This document shows, piece by piece, positions 1 through 8,953 of a DNA stretch of 64,000 nucleotides. Every line of letters begins with the position of its first letter. Positions within the stretch are counted from its first letter, which is position 1. The DNA lies in NCBI GenBank assembly GCA_023409535.1, contig JAEYGZ010000039.1:580593-644592 (forward strand), read 5' to 3'. Below the pieces are notes generated by a model that was not told where the DNA came from, did not search any database, and saw only the letters and a list, made by a program, of their open reading frames with translations. The DNA comes from Bacillota bacterium (GTDB lineage Bacteria; Bacillota; Clostridia; Lachnospirales; Lachnospiraceae). The position numbers and the translations under genes are program-made.

Positions 1-170
1 AAAAGGTGGAGGATTTTCTGGAAGCCGAGAGCGAGAAAGTAAGGTATACGGAACAAATAGCTGCATTGGAAAACCTAAGACGGCTGAAAGGAAACGGGCA
101 GATCAGCGAGTTCTATCAAAAAGCCGGGGATATGCTTTACGACTGGAAGCTTCGGGTACGCCATTGTTAA
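1..170 (+). CDS. Unidentified protein, C-terminal fragment
   Basis: An open frame enters from the left edge (first full codon at 3) and ends with TAA at 168-170, giving the last 55 residues. They are rich in Glu, Lys and Arg and look helical, ending in VRHC. The next gene starts 75 bases later on the same strand and is also coiled-coil rich, so the two may be co-transcribed. No family can be named from this fragment. Confidence 0.6.
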   Translation, partial: KVEDFLEAESEKVRYTEQIAALENLRRLKGNGQISEFYQKAGDMLYDWKLRVRHC

Positions 171-245
171 ACCGGTTGATCGGAGGCTTTCAATCGTGTA
201 CAATATAGAGATATGCTAGAATAAGTACAGTGAGGATAAATAAGA

Positions 246-1448
246 ATGGGCATACGTAACATTTTCACCAGAAAAAGAAAAGAACAGCCGCAGATGGATG
301 ATACACTGCAGGAGGAGATAAAACAGGAGCAAACCGATCCCCTTTCTGATAAGAAGCGCCCGCTTCGATTGCTCTCCCATACAGAGCGGATTAGCTTTGT
401 TAAGGATAACTGTGAGCTTATTGTGGACAGCGGCAGGCAGATTGACGAGGCAAAGCTGGAGTATCAGGCGGTTACCTCGTATCTGACCGATATGCAAAAA
501 ATTGATATGATTCCAGAGGAGCAGCGTGAGGATCTCAATGAAGCTGCGCGAAAAATAATCAACCTGAATCAGGAACGGGAAAAGCTGCAGCATAAGAGTA
601 AAATATTATCTGACCGGCAATATCGGTTGTACGAACGGTACGAAGAGCAAATACCGAAGGAATTGCCGCGGATCCGCGGCGGTGAAGAGTATCAGACAGT
701 GATTCAAAAGGATCTGTCACATTTGGAGAAGGAAAAGAAGGTACTTAACCGGGAAGAAAATGAGATTATCAGCAAGCAGAGCTTCTTAAAGGGAATTGCC
801 ATTACAACAAGCATTGTTGTAATCTCACTTTTTCTGCTCTTTGCTCTATTATCTGCCGGTACAAAGGCGAACTTCACGATACCGTTTCTGTTAACTGTTC
901 TGATGGGGATGGGATGTGCTTTTTATATTTTTATGGAAGCAAAAAAGAATTCAGGTGACATCCATCTGCTGCAGGCAAAGATGAACCGGCAGATTATGCT
1001 GATGAATAAGGTGAAAATCAAATCCGTCAATAACCGCAACTATCTTGACTATGCCTACAGTAAATATATGGTCGAGAATTATGAACAGCTGAAAAGATCC
1101 TGGGAGGAATATGTCCGGATCAAGGATGAGGAACGAAGATATCAGAGTAATACGGAATTACTGGAATTCTTCAACAATGAATTGATCCATGAGCTGAAAA
1201 AATCCGGCGTTGTGGATATTGAGGTTTGGATCTACCAGCCTTCGGCCATTCTGGACAGCAAGGAGATGGTGGAGGTCCGCCACCGGCTCAATGTCCGCAG
1301 ACAGAAGCTGAGGGAGCAGATTGAGTTAAACAATAAGCAGAAAGAGGAAGCCCTGGAGGGAATCCGGCAGCTGTTTAAAAGCTATCCTGAGGTTAGTGAG
1401 GAAGCCGGGAAGGTGCTCAGAAGCTACCGGATTGAGCTGGAAAATTAG
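246..1448 (+). CDS. Coiled-coil protein with a central membrane hairpin, unknown function
   Basis: A 400-residue protein of no family I recognise. Residues about 1-180 are highly charged with long heptad-like Glu/Lys/Gln stretches; residues about 183-230 hold two hydrophobic segments separated by a short loop (GTKANF); the rest is again charged and helical. The likely topology is a membrane hairpin with two large cytoplasmic coiled coils. The start is supported by GAGGA about nine bases upstream. The gene follows an unfinished helical gene and is closed by a strong hairpin at 1491. A scaffold or sensor role is possible, but nothing in the sequence proves it. Confidence 0.7.
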   Translation: MGIRNIFTRKRKEQPQMDDTLQEEIKQEQTDPLSDKKRPLRLLSHTERISFVKDNCELIVDSGRQIDEAKLEYQAVTSYLTDMQKIDMIPEEQREDLNEAARKIINLNQEREKLQHKSKILSDRQYRLYERYEEQIPKELPRIRGGEEYQTVIQKDLSHLEKEKKVLNREENEIISKQSFLKGIAITTSIVVISLFLLFALLSAGTKANFTIPFLLTVLMGMGCAFYIFMEAKKNSGDIHLLQAKMNRQIMLMNKVKIKSVNNRNYLDYAYSKYMVENYEQLKRSWEEYVRIKDEERRYQSNTELLEFFNNELIHELKKSGVVDIEVWIYQPSAILDSKEMVEVRHRLNVRRQKLREQIELNNKQKEEALEGIRQLFKSYPEVSEEAGKVLRSYRIELEN

Positions 1449-1490
1449 ATCAAATGATATTTGAGCTCTTACCGTTTAAATAATACAAAT

Positions 1491-1550
1491 ACAAGCAGGT
1501 CTATCATCGCCCTACAGATACAGGGAACTGCATAGACCTGCTTGTTTCAT
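1491..1550 (+). terminator. Hairpin terminator between convergent genes
   Basis: A perfect 14-base inverted repeat (ACAAGCAGGTCTAT at 1491-1504 pairs with 1532-1545) with a 27-base loop, followed by a short T-rich stretch. It lies between the coiled-coil gene and the leftward RCK operon and could serve both. Confidence 0.65.
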
Positions 1551-1605
1551 TGCATATAAATATATATTGATAGCAGCCTCATCGTTTTCTGTCATGGATA
1601 TCTGT

Positions 1606-2265
1606 TTAACTGAAGATATTTTTTAGCTCTGCCCGGCTCTCTTCATCTGTTAACAGCATAATCTCATCATCTACCAGGATCATGGTATCACCCTTTGGTA
1701 TTATTACTTCTTCGCTGCGTGTAATGGCGACCAAAACAGTCTTTTTTGGAATTGACAGGTCTTTAATCAGCTGATTGGCAGCTTTTGCGCCGGAATCCAC
1801 CTTGATCTGCACGATGGAATAATTTCCTTGGTTAAGCTTCATCAGAGTAAACATATCCACAAGATTCATTTCCTCAACCACAAGGTGCGCTATCAAATCT
1901 GCCTGATTTACACCCACATCCACACCCATTCCGCTGTTATACAGCCAGGCATTCTTCGGGTTGTTCACTCTTGCGATAACGCGGGGTACCCCAAATTCCA
2001 TCTTTGCTAAGGTGGATACTACCAGATTAATTTCATCCTCAGCAGTAACTGCAGCAACCACATCTGCCTCTGCGATACCGGCTCTTTCCAGTACTTCCGG
2101 ATCCGAGCCGTAACCGAATACCAGCAATTCAGGCGGCAGCTCCCGTTCCAGCTTATGAAAGTTCTTTTCACGATATTCGATTACCCGGATATCGTGACCG
2201 CCGGAATTCAACAGGGAGGCAAGGTAGGTTCCGACTTGTCCTCCGCCTACAATAATAACTTTCAT
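1606..2265 (-). CDS. TrkA/KtrA-type RCK potassium regulatory protein (second copy)
   Basis: Cytoplasmic regulatory subunit of the TrkA/KtrA family, which binds NAD(H)/ATP and gates a Trk/Ktr membrane channel. The N-terminus has the Rossmann motif GGGQVG and an acidic residue at the end of beta-2 (VIEY); residues about 1-135 form RCK_N and about 140-219 RCK_C. I start it at MKVIIVGG because AGGAGGGG lies just upstream; an upstream start is possible but has no such site. It is last in a leftward operon, 13 bases after the first RCK gene. No TrkH/KtrB channel gene is in the window, so its partner must be elsewhere, or it may serve the neighbouring ATPase. Confidence 0.88.
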   Translation of the reverse strand: MKVIIVGGGQVGTYLASLLNSGGHDIRVIEYREKNFHKLERELPPELLVFGYGSDPEVLERAGIAEADVVAAVTAEDEINLVVSTLAKMEFGVPRVIARVNNPKNAWLYNSGMGVDVGVNQADLIAHLVVEEMNLVDMFTLMKLNQGNYSIVQIKVDSGAKAANQLIKDLSIPKKTVLVAITRSEEVIIPKGDTMILVDDEIMLLTDEESRAELKNIFS

Positions 2266-2278
2266 TCTTACCCCTCCT

Positions 2279-2929
2279 TTATGCGAGATCAAGCATAGTT
2301 TTTAGCTTATCCGTTGCGGTATAGTTGACGGCGAGATACAGGATGTCATCTGCCTCCAGTATGGTTCCAAGTGTCGGTATAAAGGTTTTATTATTGCGGC
2401 TGACGGATACCACATTGATTTCACCGATTACAGCAAGCTCATTAACCTTTCTTCCTATCATAAGAGGAGGCACTTCAATCCGTACCAGGTTAACGCTTCC
2501 GTTTCCCATCTCATATACACTGTCCAGCTGGCTGTAAGTTAATATTTCGGTTGCTCTTTCTACTCCCCAGGCAGTGGTTGACAGTGTTTGTATTCCAAGC
2601 CGGCGGTAAATCTCTGCCTTTCTTGCGTCATACAGACGGGCGATCACCCGTGGTACGCGGTAGATATTTTTAGCCACTCTGGCCACCACCGCATTGATTT
2701 CATCACTTTCCGTACAAGCTACCACCGCATCGGTATGTTCGATCTGTGCTTTGCTTAAGATATCCCGGTCAAACCCAAAGCCGAGGATTTTCATTCCGTT
2801 AAAGTTTTTTCCCAATCGGTCAAAGGCTTCCGGATCAGTATCAATAGCGGTTACCTGATGACCCTTTTTCATCAGATGCAGGGATAAGTTTGTTCCCATT
2901 CTTCCTAAACCTACGATTATGACTCTCAT
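2279..2929 (-). CDS. TrkA/KtrA-type RCK potassium regulatory protein (first copy)
   Basis: A 216-residue RCK protein: Rossmann motif GLGRMG near the N-terminus, Asp at the end of beta-2 (AIDTD), and a C-terminal RCK_C ligand domain. The start at MRVIIVG is favoured by AAAGGAG 6-8 bases upstream; the longer open frame overlaps the ATPase gene and is less likely. It sits 29 bases after the P-type ATPase and 13 bases before a second RCK gene. Tandem RCK genes are known for Trk systems; placing them behind a P-type pump and without a channel gene is unusual. Confidence 0.88.
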   Translation of the reverse strand: MRVIIVGLGRMGTNLSLHLMKKGHQVTAIDTDPEAFDRLGKNFNGMKILGFGFDRDILSKAQIEHTDAVVACTESDEINAVVARVAKNIYRVPRVIARLYDARKAEIYRRLGIQTLSTTAWGVERATEILTYSQLDSVYEMGNGSVNLVRIEVPPLMIGRKVNELAVIGEINVVSVSRNNKTFIPTLGTILEADDILYLAVNYTATDKLKTMLDLA

Positions 2930-2958
2930 AATGAACTCCTTTCTATCTGATTTATACT

Positions 2959-5760
2959 TTATCTTTTTCTGCGCAGCCATGCTTTTCTTGCCTCTTCCAT
3001 AAACAGTACAAAGGGAGGCCAGATCAGTAAGAACAGCCAATCCTTCCAGTCAAGTGCCGAGGTGTGGAATACCGACTGCAGCGGAGGCAGATAAACCAAG
3101 ACAATGATAATGATGATTTCACAAAGAATACCGATATTAACCTGTCTGTTCTTCAAGATACCTACGGAGAAGACAGACTGCTTCTCGGTACGGCAGTTAA
3201 ATACCGCACCTATCTGGCTGAATACAATTGCCGCAAGTGCCATAGCGGTTGCCTTGACATATACCGGATCTCCTTCTCCGGCCAGGGGAACCTTCGGCCA
3301 ACCATTTAACAGGTTGACGAAGAAATAGGAGAAAACGGATGCGATGGTGCCAAGGATTCCATACCATAAGAAGGCTTTCATGATCAGCTTTCGGTTAAGC
3401 AAAGGCTCCTTCCGGCTGCGGGGAGGCTGATCCATAATACCCTTCTCCGGTTTTTCCGTACCAAGGCCCAGTGCGGGAAGCATATCCGTACCCAGGTCAA
3501 TGGTAAGGATTTGCATAACTGTCAGCGGCAGCGGAATAGCTCCCCGGGAGAACAAAAATAACGCTGAGGGAATTGCTTCCGGTACATTGGAATTTAAAAT
3601 ATATAACAGGAATTTCCGGATATTGCTGTAAACGGTACGTCCTTCCTCAATAGCATGGACGATTGATGCAAAATTATCGTCGGTCAGAATCATATCGGCG
3701 GCTTCCTTGGCGACATCCGTACCGGCAATACCCATGGCAACGCCAATGTCTGCTTTCTTCAGTGCCGGTGAGTCATTTACACCGTCACCGGTTACGGCGA
3801 CGATCTCATCCATCTCCTGAAGATTGGTTACAACGCGCAGCTTCTGCTCCGGAGCCACTCGGGCAAATATGATTTCATCCTTTAAATAATTCTTAAGCTG
3901 TTCATCCGTCAGCTCCTCAAGCTCCAGACCCGATACGACTCTAGGATGTGAGCCTTTTACGATACCGATGCGCTTTGCGATACTTTCTGCAGTTAAGCCA
4001 TAGTCACCGGTAATCATAACGATACGGATTCCTGCACGGCGGCATTCCTCAACTGCTGCCGCAACCTCCGGTCTCGGCGGATCTGCCATTACTACCAGAC
4101 CCACAAATACCATGTTCTGTTCAATGATTTCGGGGGTGTAGGCACTGATTGCAGTGGGAATACCATCTTCCCTGCTCAGGAGCCGGTAAGCTACAGCCAA
4201 TACACGAAGGCCGTTGCGGGCATAACGGTCATTTGCCTCCATAATTTCATTACGCTGGGCTTCGGTCATTGATTGTACTTCCCCGTCAATGCGGATAAAG
4301 CTGCTCAGCTTCATAACTTCCTTTGGAGCCCCCTTGATATAAGCAATTCTTCTGGTTCCGTTCATCGGCTTTTCCAGTTCATGAATGGTAGTCATCCTTT
4401 TACGGCGGGATTCAAAGGGCAGTTCTCTAAGCCGCGGTGTTGCCTCAGACTGTTTTGGTATATTAAGCCCTGCCTTTTCTGCAACTACGCCCAGGCAGGC
4501 TTCTGTCGGATCACCCAGTACCGTATATCTTCCGGCTTCCGTACTCGGCGGTACCAGACGTGCGTTACTGCATAGCGCCGCAGCTGTTAATAGGAGCTTT
4601 AAATCGGCGTCATCTTTAGCCAGTACCTTTTTATTGCCTTTCAGAACATCGCCCTTGGGGCTGTAACCAACACCTGTAACAGTATACTCTTGTTTTGCCA
4701 GCCAGAGGTTGCTGACGGTCATTTCATTCTGTGTCAGGGTACCGGTCTTATCAGTACAGATAACGGTAGTACTGCCCAGGGTTTCAACGGAGGACAGCTT
4801 CTTGACTAGTGCATGCCGTTTTGACATACGCTGTACAGCCATTGCCAGGGATAGTGTTACTGTCGGAAGTAAGCCTTCCGGTATAAAGGCTACCACCATT
4901 CCCAAGGCAAAGATAAAGGAGGAAGCAACCGGCTCCTTTACCAAAAAGGTAGCAGCTGCAAAGAAGAAAACACCTAAAGTGATGGCAATGATGGAGATCT
5001 GCTTTGTCAAGCGGTTTAATTCCTTCTGAAGCGGGCTTTCCTCAGTTTTCATGTTTTGGGTAAGATTTGCAATCTTACCGAATTCCGTTCTCATACCGAT
5101 CTCGACTACTATCGCTTTACCGTTACCCTCCGATACGCTGGTTCCGGCAAACACAAGATTGGGGGTCTCGGCTCTGGTAAGATCATCACTTAGTACAGCA
5201 TCCTTGATTTTACGGACAGGATTGGATTCACCGGTCAGGGTAGACTGATCCACCTGCAGGTCACTGGTCTCAATCAGACGTGCATCTGCGGAAATCTTGT
5301 CACCCTCCTCCAATAACATTATATCACCAATTATCAAATCTTCAGCTAATATTTTCTGTTCCTTTCCATCACGAATTACACGGGTGTAGGATGGCAGCAT
5401 GCTGCGCAGCGCTTCTGTTGCCTTGCTGGCACGGTGTTCCTGCCAGAAGCTGAAGATGCCGTTAATCACATTTACCAGCCAAACGGCTACTGCAAGCTGC
5501 GGCATGCCGGCAATCAATGCAACCGCACCTCCCACCCATAGCAAGATCGCCATAAGGTGAACAAAATTGCTTAAGAAGATTAATATGACTGATTTTTTCT
5601 TTGCTTCCTCCAGAAGATTTTTACCATGCTGTCTCTGGAGTTCTTCTGCCTGTGCCTGGCTCAGCCCCTGCATGCTTGTGTGTAACTCATCCAGAACCTT
5701 GTCTACCGGCAGTTTGTATAGGTTGTCTTTCGCTTTCACTGCAGCTTCCTTTACATCCAT
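2959..5760 (-). CDS. P-type ATPase of type II, Na,K-ATPase-like (P2C) motifs
   Basis: A 933-residue cation pump of the plasma membrane. Visible marks are the actuator loop TLTGES, phosphorylation site DKTGTLT, nucleotide-binding KGAPKE, hinge GDGVNDSPALK, and about ten membrane helices. The helix-4 motif is PEGLLPTVTL and helix 6 reads DLGTDMLPA, which match the Na,K/H,K-ATPase pattern (PEGLL, DLGTDMVPA) rather than the SERCA pattern (PEGLP, NLVTDGLPA). By family knowledge the helix-6 aspartates bind Na+/K+ in animal pumps; the substrate here is inference. It is first in an operon with two TrkA-type K+ regulators, which fits K+ or Na+ homeostasis. AGGAAGG precedes the ATG. Confidence 0.9.
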   Translation of the reverse strand: MDVKEAAVKAKDNLYKLPVDKVLDELHTSMQGLSQAQAEELQRQHGKNLLEEAKKKSVILIFLSNFVHLMAILLWVGGAVALIAGMPQLAVAVWLVNVINGIFSFWQEHRASKATEALRSMLPSYTRVIRDGKEQKILAEDLIIGDIMLLEEGDKISADARLIETSDLQVDQSTLTGESNPVRKIKDAVLSDDLTRAETPNLVFAGTSVSEGNGKAIVVEIGMRTEFGKIANLTQNMKTEESPLQKELNRLTKQISIIAITLGVFFFAAATFLVKEPVASSFIFALGMVVAFIPEGLLPTVTLSLAMAVQRMSKRHALVKKLSSVETLGSTTVICTDKTGTLTQNEMTVSNLWLAKQEYTVTGVGYSPKGDVLKGNKKVLAKDDADLKLLLTAAALCSNARLVPPSTEAGRYTVLGDPTEACLGVVAEKAGLNIPKQSEATPRLRELPFESRRKRMTTIHELEKPMNGTRRIAYIKGAPKEVMKLSSFIRIDGEVQSMTEAQRNEIMEANDRYARNGLRVLAVAYRLLSREDGIPTAISAYTPEIIEQNMVFVGLVVMADPPRPEVAAAVEECRRAGIRIVMITGDYGLTAESIAKRIGIVKGSHPRVVSGLELEELTDEQLKNYLKDEIIFARVAPEQKLRVVTNLQEMDEIVAVTGDGVNDSPALKKADIGVAMGIAGTDVAKEAADMILTDDNFASIVHAIEEGRTVYSNIRKFLLYILNSNVPEAIPSALFLFSRGAIPLPLTVMQILTIDLGTDMLPALGLGTEKPEKGIMDQPPRSRKEPLLNRKLIMKAFLWYGILGTIASVFSYFFVNLLNGWPKVPLAGEGDPVYVKATAMALAAIVFSQIGAVFNCRTEKQSVFSVGILKNRQVNIGILCEIIIIIVLVYLPPLQSVFHTSALDWKDWLFLLIWPPFVLFMEEARKAWLRRKR

Positions 5761-5845
5761 ATATTAGGTCAATCCTTCCTATCTTATTGATACTTATCCT
5801 TTTCCGCTCTGTTATATTTGTAAAACAGGTCTTTGATAAATCGGG

Positions 5846-5874
5846 ATTATAGTCCCTTCCCTGGGATATTTCAA
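5846..5874 (-). promoter_or_regulatory. Sigma-A-type promoter of the ATPase/RCK operon
   Basis: On the minus strand TTGAAA (5869-5874) and TATAAT (5846-5851) are 17 bases apart. The -10 lies in a small dyad (GGGACTATAATCCC), which may be an operator. It is about 85 bases upstream of the ATPase start. Confidence 0.6.
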
Positions 5875-5997
5875 TAAATGTTAAGATTTCTTTATATCTT
5901 TGGCGCAAACCTTAATACTTTCTTTATATTAACGGCAGGAACCTTCTCAGAATTTTATTAAAAGGGAATCATATATAATAAGGTAACCAATTTTTGA

Positions 5998-6025
5998 TTG
6001 ACATATTTGACGGGGGGAATATAAT
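5998..6025 (+). promoter_or_regulatory. Promoter of the Met T-box leader
   Basis: TTGACA (5998-6003) and TATAAT (6020-6025) with a 16-base spacer, just upstream of the T-box leader for the methionyl-tRNA synthetase gene. Confidence 0.7.
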
Positions 6026-6044
6026 ATATATAAATATAACAAAA

Positions 6045-6362
6045 TAATTGAAAATAAAGGCATTGAAAAGAAGAGTAAGTGATCTGCACTTTCACAGAGA
6101 ACCCGGAAAGCTGAGAGCGGGTAAAGTTAGGACTGCTGAACATGGTCTTGGAGCTGCGTACCGAATTTGCTTCTGCATGAAGCATTCAGGCTACGACGGG
6201 AGCGCCCGTAACAGCGATAGAGTATCGGCGGATCATTTCCTGCCCGTACTTGATAAGGCTTACATCGTGAGGTGTAGGTGAATTTGAGGTGGTAACACGA
6301 AGCTGCGCTCTCGTCCTCGAAAATCTGCCAATTGGCATATTTCGGAGGTGAGAGCTTTTTTA
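6045..6362 (+). ncRNA. T-box leader riboswitch, methionine specifier
   Basis: The leader has the full T-box layout: a long stem I with AGAGAACC/GCTGAGAGC elements, a specifier loop reading GAAC-ATG-G (ATG at 6142-6144), the conserved T-box motif AGGTGGTAACACG (6287-6299), then a terminator whose arms are 6307-6320 and 6343-6355, followed by TTTTTT. The T-box motif can pair with the terminator arm to form the antiterminator. An ATG specifier means uncharged tRNA-Met should switch on the downstream metS-type gene. Confidence 0.92.
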
Positions 6363-6470
6363 TTGAATTTATGAAGGTGAGGCAGTTGTTACTTGATGAG
6401 AAAGGATGCTGTGAAAATAAAAAATTTTCACAGCAATACGCAGAGAATATGTGCGGGAAAAGAGGTTATT

Positions 6471-8096
6471 ATGATGAATATTTTAATTGGCGGTGCATGG
6501 CCCTACGCAAACGGGTCGCTTCATATCGGACATATTGCTTCCCTGTTGCCGGGGGATGTTCTGGCCAGATATCACAGGGCAAAGGGAGACCAGGTATTTT
6601 ATGTATCAGGCAGTGATTGCCACGGAACGCCGGTAACCATACGGGCGAAGCAGGAAGGGAGAACGCCCCGGGAGATCAGTGATTATTATCATCGGGAGTT
6701 CTGTGATATATTCCATAAGCTGGGCTTTCGCTATGACCTGTATACAAAGACCTCCTCCAGGGAGCATATAGAATTCGTACAGGAATTTCATCGCAGACTT
6801 TATCAGAGTGAGTTTATTTATGAGAAAACAGCACCCCAGGCATATTGTCCTGTCTGTGAAAAGGTGCTTACGGACCGGCTGGTGGTGGGTCAATGCCCAA
6901 GATGCGGTGAGCGCGCCAGAGGTGATCAGTGTGATGCCTGCGGTCTGGTGCTGGAACCGGAACAGCTGGTTACTCCCCGCTGTGCGGAGTGCGGCAGTGA
7001 GGTCAGACTGAGAGAAAGCACCCAGCTTTATATTGCATTATCAAAGCTTGAACAACAGCTGTCAGGATATCTGGAGAGCCATCCTGGCTGGAGAAAGAAT
7101 GCCATCGCATTTACCAGACGTTATATTGAGGAAGGATTGAAGGACAGGGCGATTACCAGGGATCTGGATTGGGGAATTGATGTACCCAGAGAGGGCTATG
7201 AGGATAAGAAGATCTATATCTGGGCGGAGAATGTGCTTGGGTATCTGTCCGCCGGCGCTGTGGCAGCACAGGAGCGGGGGATTGATTTCCGGCAGGTCTG
7301 GGGTGAGAATGCAAAGCATTATTATGTACACGGCAAGGACAATATCCCATTTCATACCATCATTCTTCCGGCGTTGCTGCTGGTACAGGGCGAGGGTTAC
7401 CGGCTTCCCGATGAAATTATTTCCAGCGAATATCTGACGCTGGAGGGGCGGCGGATATCCACCAGCCAGAACTGGGCTATCTGGGCTAAGGATATCGTAG
7501 ACAGGTATCATCCCGATGCCTTGCGGTATTTCTTTCTGGCGAACGGACCGGAGAAGCGGGATACGGATTTCTCCTGGAGGGAATTTGTGGAGCGTAATAA
7601 CAGCGAGCTTCTGGGTGCTTACGGTAATTTCATTAACAGGACGCTGGCTTTTATTCAGAAATACCGCGGCGGGCTTGTTCCGGAAGGGGACCTGCCCCCG
7701 ATATTGCAGGAACGAATTGAGCAGCTTTACCGGACGGTAGGCAGGAAGCTGGAGCATGGACAGATTAAGGATGCACTGGAGGAAATCTTTGAATTGGTCC
7801 GATTCGGAAATAAATATTATGACGCGGAAGAACCCTGGAGAACCAGAGAGTCTGACCCCGGAGCCTGTGACAATACCTTATATAATTGCGTTCAGATCAT
7901 TGCCAATCTGGCGGTATTACTGCAGCCTTTTTTACCGTTCTCCTCCGGAAAGCTCTTTGAATGGCTGGGAGTCTCAGCGGAATGGAGAGTGCAATATAGT
8001 AAGCAGGGTTATCGATTACCGGAGATTTCGATTCTGTTTGAGCGGCTGGATAAGAACATTATTCAGGAAGAATTAGAGAAGTTGAAGCACACATGA
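6471..8096 (+). CDS. metS: Methionyl-tRNA synthetase, MetS (MetRS2) type
   Basis: Charges tRNA-Met with methionine in the cytoplasm. The class I HIGH motif is HIGH in NGSLHIGHIA near residue 18, two Cys4-type zinc knuckles follow at about 125-175 (CPVC, CPRC, CDAC, CAEC), and the KMSKS loop is degenerate, reading RRISTSQ. At 541 residues it has no C-terminal EMAP/Trbp111 tRNA-binding domain. The opening and the knuckles resemble the second MetRS of some bacilli more than the common Firmicute MetRS1. AGAGG precedes the tandem ATG-ATG at 6471. Expression should be set by the Met T-box immediately upstream. Whether a second MetRS exists elsewhere cannot be seen here. Confidence 0.93.
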   Translation: MMNILIGGAWPYANGSLHIGHIASLLPGDVLARYHRAKGDQVFYVSGSDCHGTPVTIRAKQEGRTPREISDYYHREFCDIFHKLGFRYDLYTKTSSREHIEFVQEFHRRLYQSEFIYEKTAPQAYCPVCEKVLTDRLVVGQCPRCGERARGDQCDACGLVLEPEQLVTPRCAECGSEVRLRESTQLYIALSKLEQQLSGYLESHPGWRKNAIAFTRRYIEEGLKDRAITRDLDWGIDVPREGYEDKKIYIWAENVLGYLSAGAVAAQERGIDFRQVWGENAKHYYVHGKDNIPFHTIILPALLLVQGEGYRLPDEIISSEYLTLEGRRISTSQNWAIWAKDIVDRYHPDALRYFFLANGPEKRDTDFSWREFVERNNSELLGAYGNFINRTLAFIQKYRGGLVPEGDLPPILQERIEQLYRTVGRKLEHGQIKDALEEIFELVRFGNKYYDAEEPWRTRESDPGACDNTLYNCVQIIANLAVLLQPFLPFSSGKLFEWLGVSAEWRVQYSKQGYRLPEISILFERLDKNIIQEELEKLKHT

Positions 8097-8135
8097 TTGG
8101 CTTACTATAAAAATAATCAAGAGATGTGATTCTTG

Positions 8136-8196
8136 TTGACATTCTATCCATTAAGATTTATGATATATCTAAAAGATATATAACTTATAGATATAT
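8136..8196 (+). promoter_or_regulatory. Promoter and palindromic operator of the NapH-like/PadR operon
   Basis: TTGACA (8136-8141), 17-base spacer, TATGAT (8159-8164). Overlapping the end of the -10 is a perfect palindrome ATATATCT-AAA-AGATATAT (8163-8181), with an extra half-site AGATATAT at 8189-8196. The PadR gene is second in the operon, so autoregulation through this site is the natural inference. Confidence 0.6.
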
Positions 8197-8214
8197 ATGA
8201 AAAGGAGATAGTCA

Positions 8215-8934
8215 ATGAAAAGACAGAATGTCAGAAAACTGGTCATCATCATTTCCATGCTGTTATTCCCGGTTACAATCTATTACTTCTCTCCCTATTT
8301 GATCATTCAGGGTGCATCAGAAGGGATTATTACAGGCAGTTTTATCGTATTTGCCGCTATGCTGGTGGGAAGTATGCTGTTCGGAAGAATATTCTGCGCA
8401 TACCTTTGCCCGGCAGGCGGCATAATGGAATGTGCCGCACTGATTAACAACAAGAATCCGAAACAGGGGTGGAAGAATAATATTAAATATGTAACCTGGT
8501 TTCTTTGGATCGCCGGCATTATCACCGCCTTTGTATTTCGTAAGAAGGAGATCACGGTAGATTTCTTCTATGCGACGAATCACGGTATTTCTATTGCTAA
8601 TATTTATGCTTACATAGTCTACTACGGGATTGTATTTTTGTTCTTTATACCCGCAGTGATTGCCGGTAAAAGAACCCTTTGCCATTATCTGTGCTGGATG
8701 GCGCCTTTTATGGTGATTGGTACCAAGGCGGGACGATTATTACATCTGAAGCAGTTAAGACTGACATCAAATAAGGAGTTATGTACGAATTGTCACGCCT
8801 GCGACAGGTATTGTCCCATGGGGCTGAAGGTAAATGATAAGGTTCAGGAGGAAAATTTATATGATGCGGAATGCATCCTGTGCGGGGAATGCATCGATCA
8901 TTGTCCCAAGAAAGTAATTAATTATAAGTTTTGA
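8215..8934 (+). CDS. NapH-like membrane 4Fe-4S ferredoxin protein
   Basis: A 239-residue membrane electron-transfer protein of the NapH/YccM/polyferredoxin group. About four to five hydrophobic helices are seen, with the family's cysteine pairs in loops (FCAYLCPAGG near residue 63 and CHYLCW near 162). The C-terminus carries two 4Fe-4S cluster motifs, CTNCHACDRYCP and CILCGECIDHCP. By family it passes electrons between the membrane and cytoplasmic acceptors; the partner is unknown and no reductase is adjacent. AAGGAG precedes the ATG. It is followed 19 bases later by a PadR repressor gene, so it is likely induced by whatever ligand PadR senses. Confidence 0.85.
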   Translation: MKRQNVRKLVIIISMLLFPVTIYYFSPYLIIQGASEGIITGSFIVFAAMLVGSMLFGRIFCAYLCPAGGIMECAALINNKNPKQGWKNNIKYVTWFLWIAGIITAFVFRKKEITVDFFYATNHGISIANIYAYIVYYGIVFLFFIPAVIAGKRTLCHYLCWMAPFMVIGTKAGRLLHLKQLRLTSNKELCTNCHACDRYCPMGLKVNDKVQEENLYDAECILCGECIDHCPKKVINYKF

Positions 8935-8953
8935 GATCAGTGAGGATAATATA

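Noticed and set aside
6045..6362. S-box (SAM) riboswitch upstream of the methionyl-tRNA synthetase
   Set aside because: The conserved T-box motif, specifier loop and antiterminator are all present, and S-box motifs are not.
7062..7757. Leftward 231-codon open frame
   Set aside because: Antisense to the methionyl-tRNA synthetase gene; no domain and poor composition.
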